A stretch of DNA of 43,947 nucleotides from Bacteroidales bacterium UBA5382 (lineage in GTDB: Bacteria > Bacteroidota > Bacteroidia > Bacteroidales > Dysgonomonadaceae): NCBI GenBank assembly GCA_002409745.1, contig DHOU01000030.1:1-43947 (forward strand). Reading direction: 5' to 3'. Position 1 is the stretch's first letter. Each line of letters opens with the position of its first letter. Below are positions 6,589-15,713 of this stretch, in pieces. The notes beneath the pieces are model-generated. The model saw only the letters and a program-made list of their open reading frames with translations, was not told the DNA's origin and made no database searches. The position numbers were made by a program, and so were the translations under genes.

Positions 6589-9006
6589 ATGAAAACAAAA
6601 TATATAATCATCATATTCTTTTTATCTATGGTTGCCTCCTTGTTCGCCGAAACGCCGACGGACAAACTCTCGTTAAGAGGAAAAGTTACGGATGAAATAA
6701 ATGGAAGCGCACTCATGGGCGTGAACATTTATTTTCCCGAGTTGAAAAAGGGAACCGTTACCGACGACAAGGGTCATTATTTTATTACGGATCTTCCCGC
6801 CGTCACAACTACCGTGCAAGTGAGTTACGTGGGGCATCAGACCATCGCGCAGGCCGTGAATTTGAAGACGACCGGCAATCTCGACTTCGTGTTGAAAGAA
6901 TCCGATGCGCGGATCAACGAAGTCGTTATCACCGCCTTGACGGGAAACGCTTTGATTAAAAGAACTCCGTCACCGATTTCCTATGTATCCGGAAAAGAAT
7001 TGGAAGGACGCTCTTCTACCAATATTATCGACGCCATTGCAAAGCAGCCGGGCATTTCGCAAATCACAACCGGCAGCAGCATCTCCAAGCCGGTTATTCG
7101 CGGATTGGGATACAACAGAGTGGTTGTAGTCAATGACGGCATTCGTCAGGAAGGACAGCAGTGGGGCGACGAACATGGCATCGAAATAGACCCGCACACC
7201 GTTTATTCAGTTGAAATATTGAAAGGCCCCGCCAGTTTGATGTACGGTTCCGACGCCATGGCGGGTGTCATCAATTTCCAGTCCGACCCGATTTTACCGC
7301 AGGGAATGATGAAAGCGAATGTGGCTACGGAGTATCAAACCAACAACGGCCTGTTCAATTATTCGCTGAACTATGCGGGAAATAAGAGCGGATTCGTTTG
7401 GAACTGGAGATACAGCGACAAGATGGCGCATACCTATCAAAACCGTTATGACGGATATGTTTACGGTTCGGGGTTTCGCGAAAGGGCCGTGTCCGGATTG
7501 TTCGGGCTCAGCCGCAGTTGGGGCTATTCGCACCTCACGCTCGACTATTATCATCTTACTCCCGGCATTGTGGAAGGCGAACGCGACGAGGCCACCGGCA
7601 AATTTCTTAAACCGGTCGTAATCGACGGCGAAGAAGATGAAGCCGTAGCCACGGACAAGGACGGCCGTTCTTACGCTCATCCCATGCCTTATCAGCAAAT
7701 CTATCATTACAAAGCGGCCTTGAACAATAATTTCATCATAGGCGAAGGAAATTTGCGGGCAATTGTCGGTTATCAGCAAAACCGCCGGCAGGAGTTCGAG
7801 GATATTTTGACCCCGGACAATTACGGCCTTTACTTCCAATTGCATACCGTAAACTACGATTTGCGCTACACGTTTCCCGAAATGGGAGGCTACAAACTTG
7901 TAACCGGGGTGAACGGCATGTATCAGAAATCGTTAAACAAAGGCAGCGAGTTTCTTATTCCGGCATACCACCTTTTCGATGCAGGAGTTTTTGTTCTGGC
8001 AAGCCGTAATTTCGACAAGATGGATATCAGCGGAGGTATTCGTTTCGACCATCGCAGCAATCACAGCGAAGCCTTGTATCTGAATGCCGGCGAAGAGCCG
8101 GTTGACAGGAATGCCGAGGGGGCGGAAGAGAAGTTTCCCGGTTTTTCACGTCAATTTCAAGGCGTCAGCGGTAGTTTAGGGTTTACCTATCAATTCTCCG
8201 ATGCGTGGCACACCAAACTGAATTTGTCCAAAGGGTTCCGTGCGCCCAATATCAGCGAGCTGGCTTCCAACGGCGTCCACGAGGGAACGATTCGTTACGA
8301 AAAAGGCAATTCGGACCTAAAGGCGGAGAACAGTTGGCAAGCCGATTGGGGCATAGGATATTCCTCTTCGTTTCTATCGATAGAACTTTCGCTTTTCGCA
8401 AATCGCATCGACAATTATATCTTTTCTCATAAGATAACGGATGATAAGGGGAACGACTTGCTCACCGAAGGTTACCGCACCTATCAGTTCGTTTCGGGCG
8501 ACGCCCGTATTTTGGGCGGAGAGGCAAGCATCGATATTCATCCCGTGGAGCGGCTACATTTTCAAAATACGTTTTCGTACGTAAATTCCGTGCAGCTCAG
8601 TCAATCCGATTCCACCAAATATCTTCCCTATACGCCTGCTCCCAAAGGGATATCCGAGCTCCGGTACGATCTCATTCGCCATGGCAAGATACTGAACAAC
8701 ACCTATATTTCGTTGGAGTTGGAGTATAACCTGAAGCAAGATCATATTTATTCCGCCTTCAACACCGAAACCGTTACGCCGGCTTATGTATTGCTCAATG
8801 CGGCTTTCGGCACCGACTTCATGTGCAAGGGACGTACGGTGGCTTCGCTCTATTTTACAGCCGATAACCTGACGGACAGAGCCTATCAGAATCACCTGAG
8901 CCGATTAAAATATGCCGACGAAAACCCCGTTACCGGCCGAACGGGCGTTTACAATATGGGTCGAAACTTCGGAGTGAAACTGATCGTTCCTCTTGTTTTC
9001 AAGTAA
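6589..9006 (+). CDS. TonB-dependent outer-membrane receptor, probable metal uptake
   Basis: This 805-aa protein has a signal peptide (1-20, ending near FAE), a carboxypeptidase-D-like regulatory domain (about 28-110) typical of Bacteroidetes receptors, a plug domain (about 125-235) and a long beta-barrel with a C-terminal aromatic strand ending VFK. The plug carries RGLGYNRVVVVNDG and EILKGPASLMYGSDAMAGV, which resemble ZnuD-like and other metal or haem receptors rather than SusC-type glycan porins; no SusD partner is present. The preceding Cys/His-rich gene supports a metal ligand. The actual substrate cannot be read from the sequence. A strong terminator follows. Confidence 0.9.
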   Translation: MKTKYIIIIFFLSMVASLFAETPTDKLSLRGKVTDEINGSALMGVNIYFPELKKGTVTDDKGHYFITDLPAVTTTVQVSYVGHQTIAQAVNLKTTGNLDFVLKESDARINEVVITALTGNALIKRTPSPISYVSGKELEGRSSTNIIDAIAKQPGISQITTGSSISKPVIRGLGYNRVVVVNDGIRQEGQQWGDEHGIEIDPHTVYSVEILKGPASLMYGSDAMAGVINFQSDPILPQGMMKANVATEYQTNNGLFNYSLNYAGNKSGFVWNWRYSDKMAHTYQNRYDGYVYGSGFRERAVSGLFGLSRSWGYSHLTLDYYHLTPGIVEGERDEATGKFLKPVVIDGEEDEAVATDKDGRSYAHPMPYQQIYHYKAALNNNFIIGEGNLRAIVGYQQNRRQEFEDILTPDNYGLYFQLHTVNYDLRYTFPEMGGYKLVTGVNGMYQKSLNKGSEFLIPAYHLFDAGVFVLASRNFDKMDISGGIRFDHRSNHSEALYLNAGEEPVDRNAEGAEEKFPGFSRQFQGVSGSLGFTYQFSDAWHTKLNLSKGFRAPNISELASNGVHEGTIRYEKGNSDLKAENSWQADWGIGYSSSFLSIELSLFANRIDNYIFSHKITDDKGNDLLTEGYRTYQFVSGDARILGGEASIDIHPVERLHFQNTFSYVNSVQLSQSDSTKYLPYTPAPKGISELRYDLIRHGKILNNTYISLELEYNLKQDHIYSAFNTETVTPAYVLLNAAFGTDFMCKGRTVASLYFTADNLTDRAYQNHLSRLKYADENPVTGRTGVYNMGRNFGVKLIVPLVFK

Positions 9007-9017
9007 AAATCGATTTT

Positions 9018-9047
9018 ATCCCTCGCCTTTCCGACGAGGGATTTTTA
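9018..9047 (+). terminator. Rho-independent terminator of TonB receptor
   Basis: ATCCCTCG (9018-9025) pairs perfectly with CGAGGGAT (9035-9042), followed by TTTTTAT. It lies 12 bp after the receptor stop codon and 28 bp before the end of the converging TPR gene. Confidence 0.8.
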
Positions 9048-9074
9048 TGATTAAAATCGCTTGGGATGAGAACG

Positions 9075-10364
9075 CTACTTTTTCCTCACACTTTTCTTCT
9101 TGTCCAACTCCCTTATGCGTTCCGAGGCTCTTTTGCTATACGGATTATGGATGGTATCAGGCGCAACTTCCAAAAGATGCCGATAATACGTGAGCGCCTG
9201 CTTTTCATCCTCCAAATAATCATACACCAACGCCAAACTGATTAAGGTGAATTCATTGTCGTTATCATATTCGAGGGATTGAAGATAATGTGTTATTGCA
9301 ATTTCCGGCTTCCCGTTCATCATGGACATTCTTCCCAACCGGTTCTTGACATTCACCAACTGTGCCGTATCCGGTTTGATTAATTGGTACGCCTCGTTAT
9401 AATAGGTGTATGCTTTCTCCGTTTGGCCGATTTCTTCGGCGGTGATCGCTTTATAAAATTTCACCTCAAAAAACTTTCCTTTCGATAAACTATCGGCTTT
9501 CAACAGATACTGATGGGCTTCCAGCGGATATGATTCATTCGCGCGGTAATGGGCTAAGCCGGCAAAAAGATTTTGATCGTAATCGAACTCGATACCCAGT
9601 TGTTCCAATACCGTATATCTTTCCACCGCTTTTTGAAAATGATTGCTGAGATAATTTCCTTTCGCATTCAGATTGAGGATATCCGCATTCACCGAGTCCT
9701 TTTCCAGATAAGCGTCGGTAATGAGGACTAACTTATCGACAGAATCCACGGCCAGACACAAGTTCGCCAATTGCTTCATCGTCATATAATCGTCAGGATT
9801 GCGACGATATTCGGTTTCCAACACCCGGATAGACTCGGCGACACTGTCGAGCCTCGCCAAACTTCTCGCTTTCAACCGGACGACCGACGGGACCGTCACC
9901 TCTTGCAGGATACTGTCTGAAAGAGCAATCGCCTGCGTATAGTCCTCGGCGGCATAAGCAAACTCCGCCTTCTTTATCATCCATGCAGGGTCAGGCACTT
10001 TATCGGTTATGGCATTCGCAATCTGCATGGCAAGGCGGTTGTCCCCTATCTCTTGCGCGATTTCGGCAAACCGTTCCAGCAGGGCTGTACTATCGGGATA
10101 AGCCAGCAATCCGGCCCGGATGGTTTCTTTTGTTTGTGCGAGATACCCTAAGGATTTCTGAGCCTCTGCTTTCGTCTCAAAACAATAGGGAATTTTGCAC
10201 TCCATTGAATCAATCAAATGAATCATTTCCTGAAATTGCATTGTTTTTTTCAGGACTTCAATCCGTTCGATCATTTTCTGTTCCGGTTCTAATACCTGTT
10301 CTTGAGAGAATAAGGACAGACTCCCAATAAAGAAAACAGAGACAATAAATAACTTGTACATCAT
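9075..10364 (-). CDS. Exported tetratricopeptide-repeat protein
   Basis: This protein of about 429 aa opens with a signal peptide (MMYKLFIVSVFF, cleavage near FSQ) and then consists largely of helical TPR-like repeats from about residue 30 to 415, with recurring Ala/Leu/Tyr spacing and Pro-Asp turns. It ends in a Lys/Arg-rich tail. In-frame ATGs exist at 10376, 10364 and 10361; 10364 gives the best signal peptide, but this is not settled. It is the last gene of a minus-strand cluster after the BlaI-like repressor and the M56/TonB protein, so a role as periplasmic scaffold or partner of that system is plausible but unproven. Confidence 0.8.
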   Translation of the reverse strand: MMYKLFIVSVFFIGSLSLFSQEQVLEPEQKMIERIEVLKKTMQFQEMIHLIDSMECKIPYCFETKAEAQKSLGYLAQTKETIRAGLLAYPDSTALLERFAEIAQEIGDNRLAMQIANAITDKVPDPAWMIKKAEFAYAAEDYTQAIALSDSILQEVTVPSVVRLKARSLARLDSVAESIRVLETEYRRNPDDYMTMKQLANLCLAVDSVDKLVLITDAYLEKDSVNADILNLNAKGNYLSNHFQKAVERYTVLEQLGIEFDYDQNLFAGLAHYRANESYPLEAHQYLLKADSLSKGKFFEVKFYKAITAEEIGQTEKAYTYYNEAYQLIKPDTAQLVNVKNRLGRMSMMNGKPEIAITHYLQSLEYDNDNEFTLISLALVYDYLEDEKQALTYYRHLLEVAPDTIHNPYSKRASERIRELDKKKSVRKK

Positions 10365-10389
10365 TCCATTTACCATTTATCCTATTTAT

Positions 10390-10428
10390 ATAACAGGGAG
10401 CGTTACTTCGTGGGACGCTCCCTGTTAT
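10390..10428 (-). promoter_or_regulatory. Perfect 14-bp hairpin between M56/TonB and TPR genes
   Basis: The 14-mers at 10390-10403 and 10415-10428 are exact reverse complements, with an 11-nt loop. On the minus strand there is no T-run after the stem, so it is more likely an attenuator or an mRNA stability or processing element than a simple terminator. It lies 11 bp after the M56/TonB stop codon. Confidence 0.65.
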
Positions 10429-10438
10429 CAAAACCGTA

Positions 10439-12115
10439 TTATTTTTGCAGACTGAAAACAACCGGCAACGTAAACAGGACATTGACCGGTTGTTTTTTCA
10501 ATTTGCCCGGAATCCATTCAGGCATCACATTCACCAAACGCAAAGCTTCCGCATCCAATAGAGGATCCGCTCCCCGGAGAACAACCGCATCGAATATACG
10601 TCCGTCTTTCCTTACAATAAACTGTACAATAACCCGGCCTTGTATTCCTTTTTTCTGAGCTTCAACAGGGTATTGAATATTATCGTTCAAAAAACTCATA
10701 AGTTTAGGCTGTCCGCCGGGAAAAGTCGCCGACTCATCTACCACTTCAAAAACTTTCTCATTTCCATTATCCATACCTACCTTTACATCCGTCACCTTAA
10801 TTTTTACCGTGTCGGACGAGGCTTCTTTTCCTCCTTTGCCTTCCGACAATTCAAAAACCACGGGAAGCGTGTACTTTACGCGTACAATCTCGCCTTTATG
10901 TTCTCCCGGCGTCCATTTGGGCATCGCATTCACCATCCGGACGGCCTCATTATCCAACGAAGGATCGATTCCTCTAATAATCTTCGCATTGGAAACCCTA
11001 CCGTCTTTCTCTATAATAAACTGTACGATCACCCTTCCTTCGATACCGTTCTCCGCTGCTATTTGCGGATATTTCAATTCGGAATAAATAAAATCCATTA
11101 TCGATTCGCTATGCGCCCCTTGTCCAAAATGCGGAGGGGTATCCACGACGTTAAATACCTCGTCGCTCTTACTGAGCGGCTTGTTCTTATCCTGCCACAC
11201 CTGTTCGTCGGCGTCTTGCGGCCCATGCGAACGGGCATATACACTGTTAGCCGTCACGAAAAGAAACGCCAACGGCAACACCAAAAAGTATTTTGCCAGC
11301 TTTCGAGCAGGCGACTTTGTCTTATTCATCATCATAATACGTTGTTTAAGTTGTGATACATTAAAATTATTTACTATCTGAACTGCAGTTTCATGATACG
11401 TCTGTCGTAAAAGGTGGTATTGGTAATCACGGCTATCCACTCCCCGCTGCAACACGGCGCTATCGGCCAGATACTCGAGGTTGATGGCTATTTCCCGCTT
11501 CATCAGCCACGCTACCGGATTCCACCAGCAAAAAATGCAAACACATTCGCCCAATAAAATATCGACGGAATGCCATTGTTTTACATGCACCTGTTCATGC
11601 AAAAGAATCTGATTCAATTCGTTATCGGAATGCATCGCATCATCTATAAATATCCATCGGAAGAAAGAAAAAGGCCTTGCTTCTTCCGGAAGATGATACA
11701 CAGGGATCGTGTGTATGCGGCATTTCATGCTTCGACGCTTTATACGCAAGATGGAAATAAGCTGTCCGAAAAAGCGCAGCAACAACAAACCGGTTCCTGC
11801 CAGCCACATCCCATATACGATCTTTTTCCAATTCACATGGAAGGCGTGAGCCGGCGGCTCTTCCACCACCGCCATCGTCGACTCGCCGAGCATGACCGTA
11901 ACCGTTGCGTCTTGCTTTTCAGACACAACAGGCAGCATATTTCCCAACGCATCGACGGTGAAAAACGGATAGGCTAATGAAAATACAATAGCCGACAGGA
12001 AATAGTAGCGGCGCAACTCTATGAAGGTATCCTTCCTCAACAGGAAGAAGTAAAGCAGGTAAAAAAACACCAATGCGGCGTTTACCTTAATGGCATATAT
12101 AAAAAATGTTTCCAT
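10439..12115 (-). CDS. M56 (BlaR1-like) metallopeptidase fused to two TonB C-terminal domains
   Basis: This 558-aa inner-membrane protein has N-terminal membrane helices (about 7-25, 37-53, 100-120), a zinc-peptidase motif HEQVH (173-177) with probable third ligand Glu214 in NLEYLADSA, and another helix (about 274-293). In place of the beta-lactam sensor domain of classical BlaR1/MecR1 there are two tandem TonB C-terminal domains (about 337-423 and 467-556), each with a YP, G-(I)-(E/Q)GRVIVQF, KDGR and P-x-W-x-PG-K/H pattern. BlaR1-type peptidases relieve repression by BlaI/MecI proteins, and the repressor gene lies 35 bp upstream in the same direction. The two domains are clearly paralogous, which points to internal duplication. 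The signal sensed is unknown. Confidence 0.92.
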   Translation of the reverse strand: METFFIYAIKVNAALVFFYLLYFFLLRKDTFIELRRYYFLSAIVFSLAYPFFTVDALGNMLPVVSEKQDATVTVMLGESTMAVVEEPPAHAFHVNWKKIVYGMWLAGTGLLLLRFFGQLISILRIKRRSMKCRIHTIPVYHLPEEARPFSFFRWIFIDDAMHSDNELNQILLHEQVHVKQWHSVDILLGECVCIFCWWNPVAWLMKREIAINLEYLADSAVLQRGVDSRDYQYHLLRQTYHETAVQIVNNFNVSQLKQRIMMMNKTKSPARKLAKYFLVLPLAFLFVTANSVYARSHGPQDADEQVWQDKNKPLSKSDEVFNVVDTPPHFGQGAHSESIMDFIYSELKYPQIAAENGIEGRVIVQFIIEKDGRVSNAKIIRGIDPSLDNEAVRMVNAMPKWTPGEHKGEIVRVKYTLPVVFELSEGKGGKEASSDTVKIKVTDVKVGMDNGNEKVFEVVDESATFPGGQPKLMSFLNDNIQYPVEAQKKGIQGRVIVQFIVRKDGRIFDAVVLRGADPLLDAEALRLVNVMPEWIPGKLKKQPVNVLFTLPVVFSLQK

Positions 12116-12150
12116 AGCCGCGAATCATTTTTATACGAATCGCCCGGTTC

Positions 12151-12513
12151 TTATTTGCGGGCGTTCTCGATTAAACGAATAATCTCTTCCAACTCGTCGG
12201 AAGTTACCTTTTGTTCTTTCGCGAAGAAAGAAACCAATTCTTTGTACGAATTATCGAAATAATTCTCTACCACACCCGATAAAAAATGGGTTTTATAGGC
12301 GGCTTCGGAAATTTTCGGTTTAAAGACCTTTACGTTTCCGAACCTTCTTTTCGTGAGAAAGCCTTTATTTTCAAGGTTTCGGAAGATAGATGCTACGGTC
12401 GTATAAGGGGGTTTGGGTTCCTCCATCTTATCGACGACATCTTTAATCGCACATTCTCCCAACGGCCATATAAGCAACATAACAGATTCTTCTTGAGGTG
12501 TTAACCGTTCCAT
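12151..12513 (-). CDS. BlaI/MecI/CopY-family transcriptional repressor
   Basis: This 120-aa protein has an N-terminal winged helix (LTPQEESVMLLIWPLG, then PPYTTVASIFRNLENKGFL as recognition region) and a short C-terminal dimerisation helix region. BlaI/MecI repressors dimerise on inverted operators and are released when the partner M56 peptidase acts. The M56 gene follows directly, so the pair forms a regulator and sensor unit. A TACTA-N5-TAGTA palindrome 45 bp upstream is a good candidate operator, implying autoregulation. Size is typical of the family. Confidence 0.93.
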   Translation of the reverse strand: MERLTPQEESVMLLIWPLGECAIKDVVDKMEEPKPPYTTVASIFRNLENKGFLTKRRFGNVKVFKPKISEAAYKTHFLSGVVENYFDNSYKELVSFFAKEQKVTSDELEEIIRLIENARK

Positions 12514-12551
12514 ATCATTCTATATTTCTATTCTTATTTATTTAAACAATA

Positions 12552-12572
12552 CAAAACTACTATTTTTTAGTA
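12552..12572 (-). promoter_or_regulatory. Promoter -7 box overlapping a BlaI/MecI-type operator
   Basis: TACTA-N5-TAGTA at 12558-12572 is a perfect inverted repeat with the TAC/GTA half-site flavour of BlaI/MecI operators. On the minus strand its inner edge overlaps TAGTTTTG (12552-12559), a match to TAnnTTTG. A repressor bound here would block the -7 box of its own operon. The motifs are visible; binding is an inference. Confidence 0.5.
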
Positions 12573-12634
12573 ACAATGAAAACATTTCACAGAAAAAAGA
12601 CAGTTAAAAAAATAAAAAGGGAAAATATGATTAG

Positions 12635-12665
12635 TCGGGGACACCGTTCAAAGCGACATCCCCGA
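12635..12665 (-). terminator. Probable terminator of serC-serA
   Basis: TCGGGGA (12635-12641) pairs with TCCCCGA (12659-12665), and on the minus strand the stem is followed by T-rich sequence. It lies 220 bp beyond the serA stop, with an inverted-repeat element inserted between. Confidence 0.45.
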
Positions 12666-12666
12666 T

Positions 12667-12854
12667 TTAGAAACTGTTTAAATTTCTTGCGAAAGGCTTT
12701 CGTTCAATTATTCTTCGCCTTCAAAAAGTTTCTTTTTTGTATTCTTCTTCCTCTTATTTGGCTCAAATAGCCCGCTATTATCGCCAAAACGAGAAAGAAC
12801 ACTGCTAAAAAATAATTCTTTTTGAATCGCGAAAGAAATTTAAACAGTTTCTTA
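12667..12854 (+). mobile_element. MITE-like element with terminal inverted repeats
   Basis: The ends carry about 25-bp inverted repeats: TAGAAACTGTTTAAATTTCT on the left and its close reverse complement on the right (12824-12854). The interior contains CAAATAG-CCCG-CTATT (12764-12779), the same core as the palindromic repeats at 401-500 and 21831-21930, but encodes no protein. It sits 31 bp past the serA stop. Absence of a transposase and presence of related copies fit a small non-autonomous element. Confidence 0.65.
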
Positions 12855-12885
12855 GTTTCGTGCATTTTCGAAGAAAGGGTAAAGA

Positions 12886-13812
12886 TTAATTTACCCGAAA
12901 ACGCGTAGTGCCGGTATGAAAGAAGTCCACGATTTGTTTGGCTGCCGCAAGCCCCGCATTGATATTGGCTTCAAACGTTTGAGCGCCCGACTTCTTGGGC
13001 GTGGAAAAATACCGGTTGCCGAATTTTTCCTTAAACAACGCATGATTATCGGGCTGAATGTCGGTAATGAACCGGAAACCGGGACGTTCGTCCATAATAC
13101 GGATCAAATCCGGCTCTTTAATCACTTCTTTCCTCGCCGTATTCACTAAAAGGGCTTCTTCCGGCAAACGAGACAATAACGCATAATTCACGCACTCGCG
13201 GGTTTCCTTCAAAAGCGGCATGTGCAAAGAAAGGATATCCGATGTTTCGAACAACTCTTCCACGCTATAGACCGATAAAACACCATACTCTCCTTCTTTC
13301 CGGAGATCGTCATGCGTCAACGAGGGTGAGTAGGTCTGGACACTCATCTCGAACCCGCGGGCAATTTTTGCCACCATTTTGGCGACATTCCCAAAGGCAT
13401 ACAGTCCAAGCCGCTTCCTTTTGAGTTCATGCCCCGACGTTCCGTCGAACTGATTACGCTGCATGAATATAATAAGTCCGAGGACTAATTCCGCAACGGC
13501 ATTGGCGTTCTGCCCGGGCGTATTCATCACACAAATATCGCGCTGAGTGGCGGCGTTCAAGTCAACATTGTCGTACCCGGCACCGGCGCGCACAATCACT
13601 TTCAACTGCGGTGCATGGTCGATAACCTCCTTGTCAATCTTATCACTCCGGATAATGAGGGCATCAACATCTTCCAAAGCCTTTATTAATTCGGATTTAT
13701 GCGTATATTTCTCTATTACGGCAAACGTATAACCTGCTGTTTCTATAATTCCTTTAATTTCTTTTACTGCTTGTGGGGCAAAAGGTTTCTCTGTTGCTAA
13801 AAGGACCTTCAT
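12886..13812 (-). CDS. serA: D-3-phosphoglycerate dehydrogenase, short Lys-type
   Basis: This 308-aa enzyme of the D-isomer-specific 2-hydroxyacid dehydrogenase family should oxidise 3-phosphoglycerate to 3-phosphohydroxypyruvate, the first step of serine synthesis. Substrate-site residues RAGAGYDNVD (75-84) and catalytic Arg227 in NTARKE are present. The usual catalytic His in TPHxGA is replaced: the sequence reads TPKKSGAQT (271-279). The nucleotide-binding loop is also unusual (YAFGNVAK, 138-145, rather than GxGxxG). There is no C-terminal ACT domain for serine feedback. I recall that Bacteroides and Entamoeba enzymes share the Lys type. It follows serC by 21 bp, which supports the function. 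Confidence 0.88.
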   Translation of the reverse strand: MKVLLATEKPFAPQAVKEIKGIIETAGYTFAVIEKYTHKSELIKALEDVDALIIRSDKIDKEVIDHAPQLKVIVRAGAGYDNVDLNAATQRDICVMNTPGQNANAVAELVLGLIIFMQRNQFDGTSGHELKRKRLGLYAFGNVAKMVAKIARGFEMSVQTYSPSLTHDDLRKEGEYGVLSVYSVEELFETSDILSLHMPLLKETRECVNYALLSRLPEEALLVNTARKEVIKEPDLIRIMDERPGFRFITDIQPDNHALFKEKFGNRYFSTPKKSGAQTFEANINAGLAAAKQIVDFFHTGTTRFRVN

Positions 13813-13833
13813 TATTTCGTGTTATATCGTAAA

Positions 13834-14901
13834 TTACTTTTGTTTTTCGAAATCCTGCATGCAATCGATCAATGCTTGTACACCTTCCACGGGCATGGCA
13901 TTGTAGATAGATGCCCTGAAGCCTCCTACGGAACGATGCCCTTTAATACCCGACATGCCCCGTTTAACGGCAAAATCCAAAAACTCCGGCTCTAATTCTT
14001 TATATTCATCTTCCATCACGAAACACACATTCATGAACGAACGGTCTTCTTCTGCAGCCGGGCCTTTAAACAACCGGTTGCGGTCGATTTCATCATACAA
14101 CCGGGCAGCTTTATCGATATTGATTTTTTCAATCGCTTTCACACCTCCCAATTCTTTCAACCAACGCAGGGTCTGCAAAGCGGCAAAAATAGGAACCACC
14201 GGTGGGGTATTGAACATCGATCCGTTTTTGATATGAATACGGTAATCGAGCATCGAAGGAATCGGACGGGACACTTTTCCCAACACATCATCTTTCACAA
14301 TGACAAAAGTCACACCGGCCGGAGCAAGGTTTTTCTGAGCTCCTCCATAAATAAGAGCATATTTCGACACATCGAGCGGACGGGAAAAAATATCCGACGA
14401 CATATCGGCGACCAATGGCACGGGACTATCGATATCGGTATGCAATTCCGTTCCGAAAATCGTATTGTTCGTCGTTATGTGAAAATAATCGGCATCGGCG
14501 GGAATCACATAATCCTTCGGAATATAGCTGTAATTGGCCTCTTTCGACGAAGCCACTTCCACTGCTTCACCAAACAACTTGGCTTCTTTCAAGGCTTTGT
14601 TGGCCCATGTCCCCGTATTGAGGTATGCGGCTTTTTTCTCAAGCAGATTGTACGGAACCATGCAAAATTGCAGGCTGGCTCCTCCTCCCAAAAATAATAT
14701 GCTGTAGCCTTCCGGAATATCCAAGAGTTCTTTAAACAAAGCAACGGCTTCGTCTATGACAACCTGAAAGTCTTTCGAACGATGGCTGATTTCCATAATC
14801 GAAAGGCCTATACCATTAAAATCCATGATGGCCTCTGCTGTTTTTTCCATCGTCACTCGCGGCAGAATAGAAGGACCGGCACTAAAATTGTACTTCTTCA
14901 T
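13834..14901 (-). CDS. serC: Phosphoserine aminotransferase
   Basis: SerC is a PLP enzyme that transfers an amino group from glutamate to 3-phosphohydroxypyruvate, giving phosphoserine; it also acts in pyridoxine synthesis in some bacteria. The protein starts [14 protein letters not shown], the family signature, so I use the ATG at 14901 rather than the one at 14907. PLP-binding Lys190 lies in [10 protein letters not shown], and the SHRS phosphate region is at 40-43. At 355 aa it has normal length. serA follows by 21 bp, forming a serC-serA operon. Confidence 0.96.
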   Translation of the reverse strand: MKKYNFSAGPSILPRVTMEKTAEAIMDFNGIGLSIMEISHRSKDFQVVIDEAVALFKELLDIPEGYSILFLGGGASLQFCMVPYNLLEKKAAYLNTGTWANKALKEAKLFGEAVEVASSKEANYSYIPKDYVIPADADYFHITTNNTIFGTELHTDIDSPVPLVADMSSDIFSRPLDVSKYALIYGGAQKNLAPAGVTFVIVKDDVLGKVSRPIPSMLDYRIHIKNGSMFNTPPVVPIFAALQTLRWLKELGGVKAIEKINIDKAARLYDEIDRNRLFKGPAAEEDRSFMNVCFVMEDEYKELEPEFLDFAVKRGMSGIKGHRSVGGFRASIYNAMPVEGVQALIDCMQDFEKQK

Positions 14902-14940
14902 AACCAAAAATATTTAAAAAATATGTTTCATTTTCCACTG

Positions 14941-14948
14941 CAAAGCTA
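14941..14948 (-). promoter_or_regulatory. Promoter -7 box (TAGCTTTG) for serC-serA
   Basis: On the minus strand a TAnnTTTG match lies 39 bp before the serC ATG. No exact -33 TTTG is spaced correctly. Confidence 0.45.
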
Positions 14949-15025
14949 CAAATTTATTACTAATTTTTAGCCTTTCCTTTGAAATTATAGACAAAATAAT
15001 CTTCAAATTCTTTCGACACCTGAAA

Positions 15026-15057
15026 TTTGTCCGATCCGGTGAATCGTTGTATCTTTG
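15026..15057 (+). promoter_or_regulatory. Complete Bacteroidetes-type promoter for recR operon
   Basis: TTTG at 15026-15029 is followed after exactly 20 bp by TATCTTTG at 15050-15057, both matching the primary sigma consensus. The recR ATG is 23 bp further on. It lies back to back with the serC promoter. Confidence 0.75.
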
Positions 15058-15080
15058 TTGGGTAATCATATTTTCCTCGA

Positions 15081-15713
15081 ATGAATCATCAGTATCCATC
15101 TATTTTACTTGAAAATGCGGTGAATGAATTTGCCAAACTTCCCGGAATCGGCAGGAAAACCGCATTACGCCTCGTCTTGCATCTTTTGCGCCAAGACAAG
15201 GAAATGGTCGATAATTTCGCACAAACGATCGTAAAACTCAGGCACGACATCCATTATTGTTCTTGTTGCCATAACATATGCGATAAGGATATTTGCGATA
15301 TTTGCGCCAATCCGCAACGCGACCGTTCGATGATCTGTGTGGTGGAAAGCATTCAGGAAGTGATGGCTATCGAAAGAACCGGACAATTCAAAGGCTTGTA
15401 CCATGTATTGGGGGGAATTATCTCCCCTATCGACGGCATAGGGCCTTCCGATCTGGAGATTGCAAGTTTGGAGGAGCGGGTAAAGAATGACGGCGTAAAG
15501 GAAGTGATTCTGGCTTTAAGCGCCACGATGGAGGGCGATACCACCAACTTTTACATCTACCGTAAACTACAACCGTATGCGGCCAACGTCAGCATTATTG
15601 CCCGAGGGGTATCTATCGGCGATGAAATTGAATATGCCGATGAAATAACGCTCGGACGGTCTATTCTGAACCGGACGCCTTTCAATGAATCGTATAAATT
15701 AATATCAAAGTAA
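15081..15713 (+). CDS. recR: Recombination mediator protein RecR
   Basis: RecR acts with RecO and RecF in loading RecA at single-stranded gaps. The 210-aa protein shows the expected order: helix-hairpin-helix ([12 protein letters not shown], 20-31), a four-Cys zinc finger (C60xxC63 and C72xxC75), a TOPRIM domain beginning CVVESIQEV, and the C-terminal Walker-like [12 protein letters not shown] segment. It opens an operon whose next gene begins on the base after its stop codon. Confidence 0.97.
   Translation: MNHQYPSILLENAVNEFAKLPGIGRKTALRLVLHLLRQDKEMVDNFAQTIVKLRHDIHYCSCCHNICDKDICDICANPQRDRSMICVVESIQEVMAIERTGQFKGLYHVLGGIISPIDGIGPSDLEIASLEERVKNDGVKEVILALSATMEGDTTNFYIYRKLQPYAANVSIIARGVSIGDEIEYADEITLGRSILNRTPFNESYKLISK

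Noticed and set aside
12576..12770. Plus-strand 64-codon frame
   Set aside because: It runs from the repressor promoter region into the MITE-like element and has no coding character.
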